64,000 nucleotides of DNA from Aurelia coerulea. Its lineage: Eukaryota > Cnidaria > Scyphozoa > Semaeostomeae > Ulmaridae. The position numbers and the translations under genes were made by a program. This document shows, in pieces, positions 44,139 through 54,619 of the stretch; within the stretch, counting starts at the first letter, position 1, and every line of letters begins with the position of its first letter. Location of the stretch: positions 12,563,501-12,627,500 of the forward strand of contig CM076949.1 of assembly GCA_039566865.1 (NCBI GenBank), written 5' to 3'. The notes beneath the pieces are model-generated. The model was not told the origin of the DNA. It worked only from the letters and a program-made list of their open reading frames with translations, and did not search any database.

Positions 44139-44340
44139 CCATGCAGTAAGAGTTTAACACCATAGCGCAGTCAGAAAGGAGAGGAGTGTCGAATCAGTTG
44201 CAATGAAGAGGAATTCAGATAATGGCAAGAAATAAAAGAATCGGTCCGTTGATACCTTCTCTACTGGATCTTTCCGGAAAGAATATTCACAATGGATCAA
44301 CTGAATTCAAGATAAAAGGGGATAAAAGACAAGTGTAGAC

Positions 44341-44990
44341 TTTTCTTGATTTTAGAAAAAATTTCTTCAATTCATTAGAAAATATTTCTTAAATTCAGAT
44401 TTTTTCTTGTTTTAAGACTAAACATTCTTGATTTTAGAAAAAATTTCTTGAATTCATCAGAAAATATTTCTTGAATTCGGATTTTGTTTCTTGTTTTTAG
44501 AAAATATTTCTTAATTTTGATTTTGCTCAATTGTCTAAATCAGAAATTTTTTCTTATTTTAAGACAAACTTTATTGATTTTAGAAAAAAGTTTCTTCAGT
44601 TCATCAGAAGATATTTCTTAAATTCAGATTTTGTTTCTTGTTTTTAGAAAATGTTTCTTAATTTTTATTTGCTCGATTTTCTAAATCAGAAATATTTTCT
44701 TGTTTTAAGACTAATTTTCTTGATTTTAGAAAGGACTTGTTCAATTTACAAGAAAATTTTTCTTGATTTCAGATTACAGTTCTTGATTTTAGAAAACATT
44801 TCTTAAGTTTGATTTTGCTGGATTGTTCATGTCAGAAACATTTTCTTGTTTTGAGATGATCATTCCTATTATAAGACAACTTTTCTTGAGATTTCTCATT
44901 GTTACATAGTTTTTGAGGGATTTTATTTCTTGTTTCGAGACGATTTGACTCAGAACGAACAAATCTATCAAACTGAAAAAGTTTCGGATG
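44341..44990 (+). repeat. TTTCTTG-type AT-rich repeats, left block
   Basis: Irregular repeats of TTTCTTGATTTTAGAAAA, AATTCATCAGAAAATATTTC and TTTTTCTTGTTTTAAGAC. An inverted block of the same texture lies at 50690-50988. Subterminal repeats of this kind are seen in some CACTA/EnSpm-like and hAT elements. Confidence 0.65.
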
Positions 44991-45741
44991 AAACAAGTAA
45001 ACTGAAGAGAAGCATTTACGTCATCACAAAAGTTTAAACTCTAACTGTTTTCAAAATCAAACTTAAATTACAACGAGCTGGTCCATGTTTCTCATCAAAT
45101 CGTATAAACTTAAAGACAGGGCTGAAGCAAGTGGGGGGGGGGGGGACGGAGTGCCCCCAGGAGGCTCTTTGTCGGAAATGTCACACGACCTGTCGGATTT
45201 TTTTGTGGTTACAGGCCCACATTTAGACGATTTAATTGGGAGAATGATGCATAGATGGCATGAATTTTGAATCTACAGCATATTTTTGCTTTATATTCAC
45301 TAATTTTGAAGGCTCCAACGTTGAAAATGGAAAATAATTTCAAAATCTAGTCATTAATGGAGCACATCAGTCTTTTCGTGCATGTTTCCGAAAATTGGGG
45401 TTGTTGTTGTTGATTTTGGTGTCAGAAAATTGTAGTTCCTAGCCCCCCCCCCCCCCTATGAATTCATGGCTGGTGTTGGGCCTGCTTAAAGAGGTACGTT
45501 GACTATTCAGGAAAGTGGCTTTTTGTTACATTTCACCTGTGAAGTCCGATTTCAATCAGACTTTCGTAGACTTAAAGTTTTGAACAAAGTCAAAGTACAA
45601 CTGATGGGAAATTAGAATAAGGTTAAATAAAAGTAAACTAAGATATTTGAAAACAACTGTCAAAGGTCCAATGTTACTGAAGATGGCATATAAGATTGTA
45701 CATAATCACTTGATGTTCCTCGTCTAATGTAAAAATTTCCG
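44991..45741. other. No gene recognised; poly-G and poly-C tracts at 45132 and 45441
   Basis: A G13 tract (AAGTGGGGGGGGG, 45132) and a C14 tract (CCTAGCCCCCCC, 45441) ~310 bp apart could be the two ends of a poly-G MITE, but the flanking bases do not match well enough to call it. Confidence 0.35.
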
Positions 45742-46154
45742 TACCTTAGTTCTTTCAAATTTCGCCTGCCTTCAATTTTGGCTCCCTTTAATTTTCGCCC
45801 CCCTTGTGCAGAAGCTTCGCGAGAGTTTCGCTCCCTTTAATTTTCGCCCCCCTGGTTTGGATTGATATGACTTAATTTAGATGAATATGGCCCCAAGGAA
45901 GAGAACACGGTGGAACTAGAACAACAAAATCACCCCTCAGACACAGGGGAGGACAATATCATTGTTATCGAAGAGTAATGAATGTCTTGTATTTTGTATT
46001 ACAATCAAAACTAAAGTTTTTTCCATAGAAAATAGCTTTTTTCGCTCCCTCTAATTTTCGCCCCCTAAAATATTTCCTCAATTCGCCCCCTTTAACTTTT
46101 GCCCCCCTCCGGGGCGAAAATTAGAGGCAGGTGAAATTTGAAAGGACCAAGGTA
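45742..46154. mobile_element. TA-flanked MITE with TTCGCCCCC repeats (~410 bp)
   Basis: The left CCTTAGTTCTTTCAAATTTC and GCCTGCCTTCAATTTTGGCTCC pair with right GGGGCGAAAATTAGAGGCAGG and GAAATTTGAAAGGACCAAGG. TA lies at both junctions (45742-45743, 46153-46154). The interior repeats TCGCTCCCTTTAATTTTCGC four to five times, giving additional foldbacks. Confidence 0.8.
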
Positions 46155-46565
46155 ATCTGCAATTGCTTTCGCCACATCTTCTTTGCATTGTGGGAACACA
46201 GCTTTGTCCCTGAAAATCATCCTTTGCATCACTTTCAATGGCACCATCCAGCTTGTTGGGTAGTCCATATCAAGCAGGTAAAAGGATGCCATCAATGTGA
46301 TGACAGCTGCCATCATCTCATCAGAAGGAAATTTTACGAAAATCTTCTTTCCAAACAATAAAATTGCACCAACATCTGTCATCAGCAATGAAGGCGCATA
46401 GCGTTCATTCTTTACAACAAAGTAATTTGGATTTTCGTTATTCTACAAAGAAATTTCCATAATTTAGTAATTCACTCAGCACCTGTTTGAAAATTTTCCA
46501 TGGCATCAAACAAGTCTTTCAAATCATCATGAGTAAAATTAATGAGGATATCTTCATCTACTCAT
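46155..46565 (-). pseudogene. Two exon-like segments of an unclassified protein
   Basis: Minus frame 46445-46155 reads KNERYAPSLLMTDVGAILLF, FPSDEMMAAVITLMASFYLL, DMDYPTSWMVPLKVMQRM and CKEDVAKAIADYLG, i.e. several amphipathic helices. A second segment, 46562-46485, reads DEDILINFTHDDLKDLFDAM, a SAM-like helix. A similar helical region occurs in transposon-associated proteins of other marine invertebrates, but I cannot name the family. The TA-flanked MITE at 45742-46154 truncates it on the 3' side. A possible first exon of the same gene lies at 50132-50270, which would place the 437-bp satellite in an intron. Confidence 0.4.
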
Positions 46566-46834
46566 GCAGCATTAGTTGAAAAATATTGTGTTAAAAGATG
46601 TGACAAAAATCTATTGTGCACAAAATGTATAACAATGAAAAAAAATTAAACATTAAGTGCAAAGTTGTCAGCTTACCATATTTTTTCAAGATGTTATGAG
46701 GTAAACTTTAGCACAAATATGACAATTTATGTTGTAAAATGTTAGGAAGATCTATTTGATAAAGTAATTGTTTTGTCGGCCCTGTGCACAACAAAGTGTA
46801 GACAGCAATATCATATCTACAAGATGAAAATAAA
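46566..46834. other. Short unassigned spacer
   Basis: AT-rich; nothing recognised. Confidence 0.35.
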
Positions 46835-49085
46835 TAATGCAGTATTCATCTGGGAAATTTTTCAAATCATCCATTGCCATTCTTCCAGAAGTGAACAAAG
46901 CACATTTTTACAAGCATGAACAAATGAAGAGTTTGATTGTGAAAAATAACTCCATTTACTGTATATATAAAAAATCTAAGGCATCTATCATTTTCTTGAT
47001 TGATTTTCAACCCCTCCCAAACTGAGAACATTCAGCCAAAGCAAATTCCACTTAAAATGGATATCACTTTCAGCATCATGTGGTTCAGTTCAAAACCCTC
47101 AAATAATTTTTGGTTACTGACACAATCAAGGAGTTATTTTCATGATCAAACATTGTAATTATTGACATTGTGAATTGATATGGACACAGGATATGATTTC
47201 ATATACCTCAAAGGGAAGCCAATAATCAATTTGGAAAAACAAGGAAAACAAAGATAGTAGTTTCTAAGGGCTTTTCCTGAGAATTTTGGAAGGCTTTCAA
47301 ATTATTAACTGCAAGACTTCTTAAAATTCTTTATGCTGCTGTAGCAGACAATCAGTCTTGTGTTTGATTGTGAAAAATAACTCCATTTACTGTATATATC
47401 AAAAATTTAAGGCACTGGCAGCTATCATTTTCTTGATTGATTTTCAACCCCTCCCAAACTGAGAACATTCAGCCAAAGCAAATTCCACTTAAAATGGATA
47501 TCACTTTCAGCATCATGTGGTTCAGTTCAAAACCCTCAAATAATTTTTGGTTACTGACACAATCAAGGAGTTATTTTCATGATCAAACATTGTAATTATT
47601 GACATTGTGAATTGATATGGACACAGGATATGATTTCATATACCTCAAAGGGAAGCCAATAATCAATTTGGAAAAACAAGGAAAACAAAGATAGTAGTTT
47701 CTAAGGGCTTTTCCTGAGAATTTTGGAAGGCTTTCAAATTATTGACTGCAAGACTTCTTCAAATTCTTTATGCTGCTGTAGCAGACAATCAGTCTTGTGT
47801 TTGATTGTGAAAAATAACTCCATTTACTGTATATATCAAAAATTTAAGGCACTGGCAGCTATCATTTTCTTGATTGATTTTCAACCCCTCCCAAACTGAG
47901 AACATTCAGCCAAAGCAAATTCCACTTAAAATGGATATCACTTTCAGCATCATGTGGTTCAGTTCAAAACCCTCAAATAATTTTTGGTTACTGAAACAAT
48001 CAAGGAGTTATTTTCATGATCAAACATTGTAATTATTGACATTGTGAATTGATATGGACACAGGATATGATTTCATATACCTCAAAGGGAAGCCAATAAT
48101 CAATTTGGAAAAACAAGGAAAACAAAGATAGTAGTTTCTAAGGGCTTTTCCTGAGAATTTTGGAAGGCTTTCAAATTATTGACTGCAAGACTTCTTCAAA
48201 TTATTTATGCTGCTGTAGCAGACAATCAGTCTTGTGTTTGATTGTGAAAAATAACTCCATTTACTGTATATATCAAAAATTTAAGGCACTGGCAGCTATC
48301 ATTTTCTTGATTGATTTTCAACCCCTCCCAAACTGAGAACATTCAGCCAATGCAAATTCCACTTAAAATGGATATCACTTTCAGCATCATGTGGTTCAGT
48401 TCAAAACCCTCAAATAATTTTTGGTTACTGAAACAATCAAGGAGTTATTTTCATGATCAAACATTGTAATTATTGACAAATGTGAATTGATATGATCTTC
48501 ACAAGATAAGATTTTCATATAGGTCAAAGTGAAGCCAATAACCAATTAGGAAAAAACAAGGAAAACAAAAACAGTAGTTGCTAGGGCCTTTTCCTAAGAA
48601 TTTTGGAAGGTTTTCAAATTATTGACTGCAAGACTTCTTCAAATTTGTTGAAAATTCTTTTCATGTTAAAGGGTACATGGCTTATGCTGTTGTGGCAGAC
48701 AATAAGTGTTGTGTTTGATTGTGAAAATAACTCCATTTATTGTATATATCAAAAATTTAAGACGTATATTATTTTCTTGATTGATTTTCAACCCCTCCCA
48801 AACTGAGAACATTCAGCCAAAGCAAATTCCACTTAAAATGGATATCACTTTCAGCATCATGTGGTTCAGTTCAAAACCCTCTATTAATTTTTGGTATCTA
48901 AATCAATCAAGGAGTTAATTTCATAATCAAACATTGTAATTATTGACATTGTGAATTGATATTGACACAAGATATGATTTTCATATACATCAAAGGGAAG
49001 CCAATAATCAATTTGGAAAAACAAGGAAAAGAAAGACAGTTGTTTCTTAAACATAATGAATGAATGACAGACAGACAAGACTTTC
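46835..49085. repeat. 437-bp tandem repeat, five units
   Basis: AACTGAGAACATTCAGCC recurs at about 47020, 47457, 47894, 48331 and 48801 (437, 437, 437 and 470 bp). The three middle units are almost identical, while the outermost are diverged, as in unequal-exchange arrays. Small frames inside are not conserved genes. Confidence 0.95.
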
Positions 49086-49877
49086 TTCATTATAGCTTTA
49101 AAAATGTTCGAAACCTAAGGCTTTCCACTTCTGTGCTCATTATGATGTACAGAAACAGGAGCAAATGCTTTATGGTTCATGATCATTTGTGATCAAATAT
49201 GTTTATTCTTGCCTCATGTTGCTTTACTGGGATCTTCCCATATTCCTGCTGTGTTACGCCAGTTCACAGTTCTGGGAAAATGAGCCGCATGTATTATTGA
49301 TTTTAAGTGTGTGAAAGCAATTTAGGGAAGAAAATTAAGTAATCTTTTCTTGCAATTAATACCATACTAGTCTCCTCCCCAAAAAGCTGCACATATTTTG
49401 GGTATCGATTTTCGCAATTTTGGTATAAGGAACGGTATCAATTTTTGCGATTTTGGTATAAGTACAAGGTCGGGTGTACTTTTTCGGAAAATTGGTGTAA
49501 GGTCGGGAGTACTTTTTTGGAAAATTGGTAAAGGTACGGGTATGTTTTTGAAGCTTTGATGGCACGTCCCCAACCAAAACCTGGTCAAGTCCCCCCCCCT
49601 GGTATCTATGCTTTATCGGGTCACTTTGATACATCAAGTGTAACTCAGAAAACAGTCAGTAGCCAAATAAATAGAGATATCACCTTGCTCAGCATCAAAT
49701 AATCCCTGAGTTCAAGATCCTTTTTGTAATGTAAGTAAACAGATATCAAAAATTGAAATAAATTTGTTTTGCGACGAGCATGATGAACTTTAAACTTTTA
49801 TCCTTTGAACTTTTTGGCGCGCAAACTTTGCTGGAAAGCAACAAGCCAACAATAAATAAGTTTACACTCAAATATAT
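49086..49877. other. No gene; ~40-bp short tandem repeats and a poly-C end at 49400-49612
   Basis: GCGATTTTGGTATAAG and GGAAAATTGGT(G/-)TAAGG units of ~38-42 bp repeat at 49410-49545, followed by AAGTCCCCCCCCCTGG at ~49588-49603, a hAT-MITE-like end. A matching left end was not found. The minus frame reading NFPKKYSRPYTNFPKKYTRP is a translation of the repeat. Confidence 0.5.
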
Positions 49878-50131
49878 CTAAAATTTACAAGATTTACCAA
49901 CTTGCGAAACGTGCAAACTTATGTTACAACGTAAATGTAGCTTCCATGAGTTTTCCACATGATTTTCACTCGGGGCTTCACTTGTAACACTAACAGCCGC
50001 TTGTTTAGGCCAAGGCCATGCATGATGGCCAACCATATTTTCAAGCTTAACATGGCATGGCAAAACATTCCAACCGATTCTAACAACAGAAAACAAACTT
50101 TGACGACATACACATAGGCGAATAAATTTAC

Positions 50132-50270
50132 CTTCACAAGCTCTTATCCACTGGACGAATTTCACCTTTAGCTTCAGTTGCAAGCGGCACAGCGACGGTT
50201 GACGGTTGAATTCCTCAAGCAGCGCAGCGATCGAATCGTCTTCGGACAAAAGACTGGAACTTATTTGCAT
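50132..50270 (-). CDS. Candidate first exon of an unclassified minus-strand gene
   Basis: Starts MQISSSLLSEDDSIAALLEE and runs ~46 codons to WIRACEG, where GTGAAG/GTAAATTT makes a plausible donor. Acidic start followed by a basic helix; no family recognised. It is divergently arranged with the zinc-finger frame at 50371, only ~100 bp away. Downstream candidate exons are at 46485-46562 and 46155-46445, but the linkage across the satellite is unproven. Confidence 0.35.
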
Positions 50271-50370
50271 AAAGCGCGCGAAATCCCAAAATGCTCAGTA
50301 AGACAAAAATTGACAGAGGGCTTTTCTGGTTACTCAAAATAGTTTTTCACTCCAATGTTTCTGAAATCGA
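50271..50370. promoter_or_regulatory. Candidate bidirectional promoter
   Basis: The ~100-bp gap between two divergent ATGs (50270 on -, 50371 on +). It contains GCGCGCGAAATCCC, a possible E2F-like TTTCGCGC site in inverse. No TATA box. Inferred from arrangement only. Confidence 0.3.
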
Positions 50371-50646
50371 ATGATGGCGAACAACTTGCGATGCTCGTTA
50401 TGTTTGGTTTTCTTGGCTTTAACTTTGAACTTTGAAAAGAAAGGGCTGATAAGGCATATCTCTATCATGCATGGAAATCAACCAAATTTTATTGTAGTCT
50501 GTAGCGTGAACAACTGCCCACAGCCTAGGCTACCCACAGCCGTGTCAGAAAGTGAATTCCTTTCCTTGCGATACCATATTCGCTATCAACAATGGAATGA
50601 TGTTTCTTATAAAAAATGTATTTCAAAATGTAAATACCATCCTTAA
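50371..50646 (+). CDS. Candidate C2H2-like zinc-finger first exon
   Basis: Starts MMANNLRCSLC (or MANN one codon later), continues KKGLIRHISIMHG and FIVVCSVNNCPQ, then LSLRYHIRYQQ. The C..C ... H....H and C....C ... H spacing resembles the atypical C2H2 pairs at the N-terminus of many transposon-associated invertebrate proteins (C.VC...F....LxRHI...H, then C....GC...F.S...H). It ends at a TAA at 50644-50646, so it is either a short protein, the first exon with an unseen donor, or a truncated copy. Partner gene on the other strand starts 100 bp away. Confidence 0.4.
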   Translation: MMANNLRCSLCLVFLALTLNFEKKGLIRHISIMHGNQPNFIVVCSVNNCPQPRLPTAVSESEFLSLRYHIRYQQWNDVSYKKCISKCKYHP

Positions 50647-50689
50647 AGGAAGGCCTCGTTTGATAAGGTATGGTATGTCCATGAGATAT

Positions 50690-50988
50690 AATTTTTCAAA
50701 GTTTAGTAACTTTTCTTGAAACAAGAAAATATCCCATGTCTTTTCTCTTCATGAGATATTTAATCTCAAAATAAGATTTTTTTCTTAGAATGAGATCTGA
50801 ATCTTACAAAGCTGCTTATGCTTATCTTGGCAAGAAAACATATCTTAAAGCAAGAAAATAAATCTTAAAACAAGAAAATTATTCTGCGAGAGAATTTTCT
50901 ATTTTCTTGTTGAGAAAAAATATCTTGAAACAAGAAAACGAATCTTAAATAAAGAAAAATTTTCTTGATGAGAATTTTGGAATTTGCA
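50690..50988 (-). repeat. TTTCTTG-type AT-rich repeats, right block (inverted)
   Basis: Inverse texture of 44341-44990: CTTGAAACAAGAAAAT, ATCTTAAAACAAGAAAATTA and CTTGATGAGAATTTTGG. Ends AATTTGCAGTG. GTGTAGAC follows at 50989-50996 and also precedes the left block (44333-44340). Confidence 0.6.
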
Positions 50989-50996
50989 GTGTAGAC

Positions 50997-51949
50997 TAGT
51001 CTAGCTAGGCCTAGTACAGTAGTAATAGTAGGCCTGTCAAACATGTGTGGGTGCTGTGCAAAAAAGGCCTATTTTTACACCAAATCTTTTCACGATGACT
51101 GGCAAATGGCAGATAGATGAGTTGCAGGTATTGGTATGACATGTCATGCATAAGGAGTTCCTAGTTCTCCTAGACAGGCTTTGTTTGTTAGAAATATCCT
51201 GCAAGCAAATTGGAAAAATGTGCCTGCAATCAAGTTATGAAATCACTTTCAGTTGTAGAGATCCCGTAGAGATACCAGCAATTTATGTACTTGTGATGAT
51301 ATTTTGTGCTCATGAGTGTAGCTTGTCGTCGCTCATGCCCATTAGTGAAGCCTGCTTGAGATAAGAATAAGTGCTTTAATTTTATCAGCCATCTCATCGT
51401 GTCACAGATTGTGGCATATTTCACATATTTTTTGTAAATTGTAGTGGCTGTGTCTGCTATAAAGGAGTTGGTCATTTATTTCTGTCATTTTAAATGTAGG
51501 CTCATTCAAAAGGTCAGTTATCTTCTACACAAGCAAATGTTTACTTGTTGAATGAAACTATATCAATCTTTGTTGCACACACAAATGATGCACGGAGATG
51601 AGAATTGAGAGATAAGCCTTTTGTCTTCATGAAACTAATGAATCCTTATATATAGCAGACTAAACAATTAATTTTCAGGCCTTGTGCATATCAACATCGC
51701 TTTCATACAAGATTTCCACAAAATTGTTAGTCTCTTCAGAATTCCTTATTAAAAAACTTACAGTTGTCCATATGAGTCAAGAATTCTTATCAGTATTTCA
51801 AGAATTCTTGCAAATTCTTAAGAATTCTTGCCATGTAAATGTGCATAAGGTCTGTACTGTACTAGTGTAGGTATTAGCTCAGGAAATGGGTATTTCTCAC
51901 AAGATAATGCTGCCAAAACATTAAGAATTGCAGGTAATTAAGAAAACTA
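50997..51949. other. No gene recognised
   Basis: AT-rich. An AAGAATTCTTG-type near-palindrome repeats at ~51778-51832 (AAGAATTCTTATCAG, CAAGAATTCTTGCAAATTC, TTAAGAATTCTTGCC). Otherwise nothing. Confidence 0.4.
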
Positions 51950-52135
51950 CTTTTTCCCAGCAAAATGAATACCCAAAAATGGGGAAACTTTGGAGGGCAA
52001 CTATTGATACCCAAGAATGGGAAGAAATTCTCAAAATAGACCCAAAACTGGGACGCCTCACGTCCCCGTCGGAATTCTTGAATGCTGCCAGGCCCGTTCC
52101 GATCCCTAGACTTTGCCCCCCCAGTGTCGAGATTT
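51950..52135. repeat. Right subterminal inverted repeat (pairs with 32510-32700)
   Basis: CCCAAAAATGGGGAAAC, CCCAAGAATGGGAAG, CCTCACGTCCCCGTC, GCTGCCAGGCCCG and GCCCCCCCAGTG mirror the left block. Confidence 0.65.
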
Positions 52136-52887
52136 TTGACCCCAGAAAATTATCCCTTATTTCAAGTAAGTGATTTTCAGAAAGTAAGTTATTGCCGCCA
52201 CCACTGCGTAGGCAACCTGCAAAAGCCATGTGTAAATGAATGGAATACGATAACAGGACTGTTTTACCACCAGAGACAGGATGTTTCAGCCAAAATCAAG
52301 GATGTTTCTTCAAAAATGTTACTCACGCATAGGATAAATGTCACAAAACTCTCAAAGTTTCCTTTTCACTAATGGCAAGCATGATATTGGGAGATCCATT
52401 CTGAGCCAAAGTAAAGGGTGTGGCCCTGAAAATTTTCCTGGGGTCTTTGCCCCCAGACCCCCTCATTTCACCTAACTTAAAATTTCTGGCCACGCCGCTG
52501 CTCACGAGAATTCGCAATGAGTGTTGTAAATCAAATATGTCAAATATCAAATAAGTCTTACACAACACTCTTGACAAAGTATTCTTGTCCTGTTGTAGTT
52601 TGATTTTAGCTAGCCCATTTGATATATATTTGGATTCGTAAATTTCCTATTTTTCTCCAGTACCTCTGAGCATAAAATGCCCTTTCATCAGCAGTGCACA
52701 GAATGGCGTTGCCAAAAGAAAAGAAGGCATTGACCACAAAAATTCTGACCGCCGAACACTTTATGCCTTCGGTGCGAATTAGTGCCCCCCCCCCCCCCCC
52801 CCCCCCCGATCTGAAAACGCTCCTACGGTCTAGCCAATCAGACTAACATATCCCCTTTTTAGGATTTGCCTCCCCACTTAAAACCCC
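52136..52887. other. No gene; poly-C tract (C23) at 52785-52807
   Basis: About 750 bp with no left-end counterpart. TTTCTGGCCACGCCGCTG at ~52484-52501 and GTGTGGCCCTGAAAATTTTC at ~52418 look like paired ends of a small MITE remnant. The C23 homopolymer is an assembly-error hotspot. Confidence 0.45.
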
Positions 52888-52910
52888 TTAAAAAAGGCTC
52901 TGCGTGGTGT
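52888..52910 (-). repeat. Right hAT-type terminal repeat and TSD (CGTGGTGT)
   Basis: TTAAAAAAGGCTCTG then CGTGGTGT, the inverse of the left terminus with one mismatch. Confidence 0.92.
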
Positions 52911-54230
52911 CCTGTGTCAAATCCCTTGTACCAATCATCCGTATTTTTAAGTAAACAGGAGACTGTGGAAAAGAGTTCTCTAAAGCCAGACTGGCCCTTG
53001 TAAAGAAGGCGATTCTTATTTAGATATTGGTACAATTGATTGAAAACTAGCTTTTCAAAGAGCTTCGATATGACGGGAAGGACGGAAATAGGGCGATAGT
53101 TTGATTTTGTAGCCTTTTCGCCATCTTTGTAAATCGGTGTAACCCTGGCAGTCTTCCAACTATCAGGAAATACGCCGGTTTCCAAAGAGGTATTAAACAT
53201 GAGAACAAGAGAATTCTCAATGAATGGCAAGGCAAGTTTCAGAAAATAGCTTGAGATACCGTCAACTCCGGAGCCCTTTGAGATTTTAATCTTGCCAATT
53301 GCTTCTCTAATATCCTGGAGCCCTATTGGTTTAAATTCAAACCTTAAGTTCTTTGGGTTCAGTTGGTACTCGCCTGACAGGAGAGGGTTAGGTGTATCCT
53401 CAATCTTCTCTGCTAGAGCTTTCCCAACCGAACAAAAGTACTGGTTCATGGTATCGGAAATTTCTTTTCTGTTACTAATATCTTTTCCATCTTGTTTCAA
53501 GAGGTCAATATTAGTGGATTTGGATCGCTTATTCATCAGCTGGTTTAGGGTTTTCCATGTCTCCTTCGTGTTACCTTCAGAATTTTGAATCTTTTGCGTG
53601 AAGTGTTGCCGTTTTAAATCAATATTTAGCCTATTGACTTTATTCCTTACATGCTTATAGGAGTCCAACAGGAGAGAAGACCTTGACTTGACAGCTGCTT
53701 TCCGGAGCTTATCTCTACTCCTAATCAACCCCTTGAGATCATTGTTTATCCAAGGGCAATATTTTTCAGAAACACGAATGGTTTTCATAGGAGCATGCTT
53801 CTCAATGATGCATGAAAGGATATTAGACCAATTTTGCACGAGCAAATCTATTTCATCTGATTCACGAACAATTTGCTCCCAACCGATGCTAGCAACATCA
53901 GCCAGGAATGCCTCTTCATTGAAACTTTTCATTGAGCGAGTTTTTATCACTTTATGGTCCTTTTTCTGAGCTCCACAGTATTTTCGCACACAGAATACCA
54001 TAAAGTGATCACTCATTGAAATCTCAAAGACACCTGACTGTACAATGTTGCCAGTAGCTGTTGCTGCAATATGATCGATGATAGTGGAGCTACTAAGAGT
54101 CACTCTGGTTGGCTCATTGATAAGCTGTTTAAAACTAAACAGCTCATATAAATTACACATATGTTTAGTGTCATTGTCCATTTGTTGACCAACTGCATGC
54201 TTGGAGTTAATTAGCTGTCGTATGCCTTAA
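52903..54230 (-). pseudogene. CR1-like LINE B, 5' half (endonuclease C-terminus to start of reverse transcriptase)
   Basis: The minus frame begins about 54230 (truncated), with LINEPTRV and IIDHIAATATGN, SDHFMVFCVRK of the endonuclease, then the linker (ISNRKEISDTMNQYFCSVGK), then early reverse-transcriptase blocks: GSGVDGISSYFLK, SWKTARVTPIYKDGEKATK, NYRPISVLPVISKLFEKL and GQSGFRE. It stops at the duplication CGTGGTGT (52903-52910), where the giant element begins. It continues, same frame and strand, at 32493. The upstream endonuclease half and any esterase domain are missing (5' truncation). Sister copy: the LINE at 54620-58190. Confidence 0.9.
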
Positions 54231-54619
54231 TTAGCTGTAATTTTAGCTATCTATTTTCTAGCCTACTTTAAATAGATTTTTAACAATAAAAATAATAAGA
54301 AAAATAATAATGTCTCTAGTTATTACAGTTAACTTTCTTCTCTTCTTTTTTCATCAATTCACATTTTTTGTTATTGTTTTCTAGCAATCCTCTTTACTTT
54401 AATGGCGTTAGTAGCCCAAGGGCGGGGTAGGAGAGCGGTGGTTTGCATTTGATTTAATCCATAATATTTTAAAGGAAAATCCATAAAAATTCCCTACAAA
54501 GCCCATTGTTTTAAAGAGTCCCGTAAGCTTTTTGGAAAGAGAGATAGACCCCCTTGGCTTCCTCAGGCGGATTTGTGTCAGTAGGGTTGATTTAGTTGCG
54601 TGGTAATTGTTCATTTCAT
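54231..54619. repeat. Remnant of TTAGTTGC-type landscape between two LINEs
   Basis: TTAATTAGCTGTCG, TTAATTAGCTGTAATTTTAGC, GGCGTTAGTAGCCC and GATTTAGTTGCGTGG are pieces of the degenerate repeat that continues at 58190 on the other side of LINE C. Confidence 0.5.

Larger units (their letters stand above)
32494..52902. mobile_element. 20.4 kb hAT-like giant DNA transposon inserted in LINE B
   Basis: Ends are CAGGGCCTTTTTTAA (32494-32508) and, inverted, CAGAGCCTTTTTTAA (52902-52888): 14/15 identical. CGTGGTGT flanks both ends (32486-32493, 52903-52910). An 8-bp duplication with CAGRG ends is the hAT signature. Taking out the insert with one duplication fuses the two LINE halves in frame, which fixes both borders. 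Inside are a transposase (35538-40876, -) split by a LINE, a Mutator-like palindrome, MITEs, a 437-bp satellite and two divergent gene starts. Some of the 20.4 kb must be later nested insertions (at least ~5-6 kb), so the original element was smaller. Confidence 0.88.

Noticed and set aside
44331..44340. GTGTAGAC direct repeat as a firm 8-bp target duplication with 50989
   Set aside because: Not accepted as proof because no inverted ends match; kept only as a tentative finding.
46835..49085. Possible CRISPR-like regular repeat
   Set aside because: Units are 437 bp with no short repeat/unique spacer pattern; this is eukaryotic satellite DNA.
52785..52807. C23 homopolymer as functional i-motif
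   Set aside because: Most likely slippage or assembly uncertainty; several poly-G/C tracts here belong to MITE ends.
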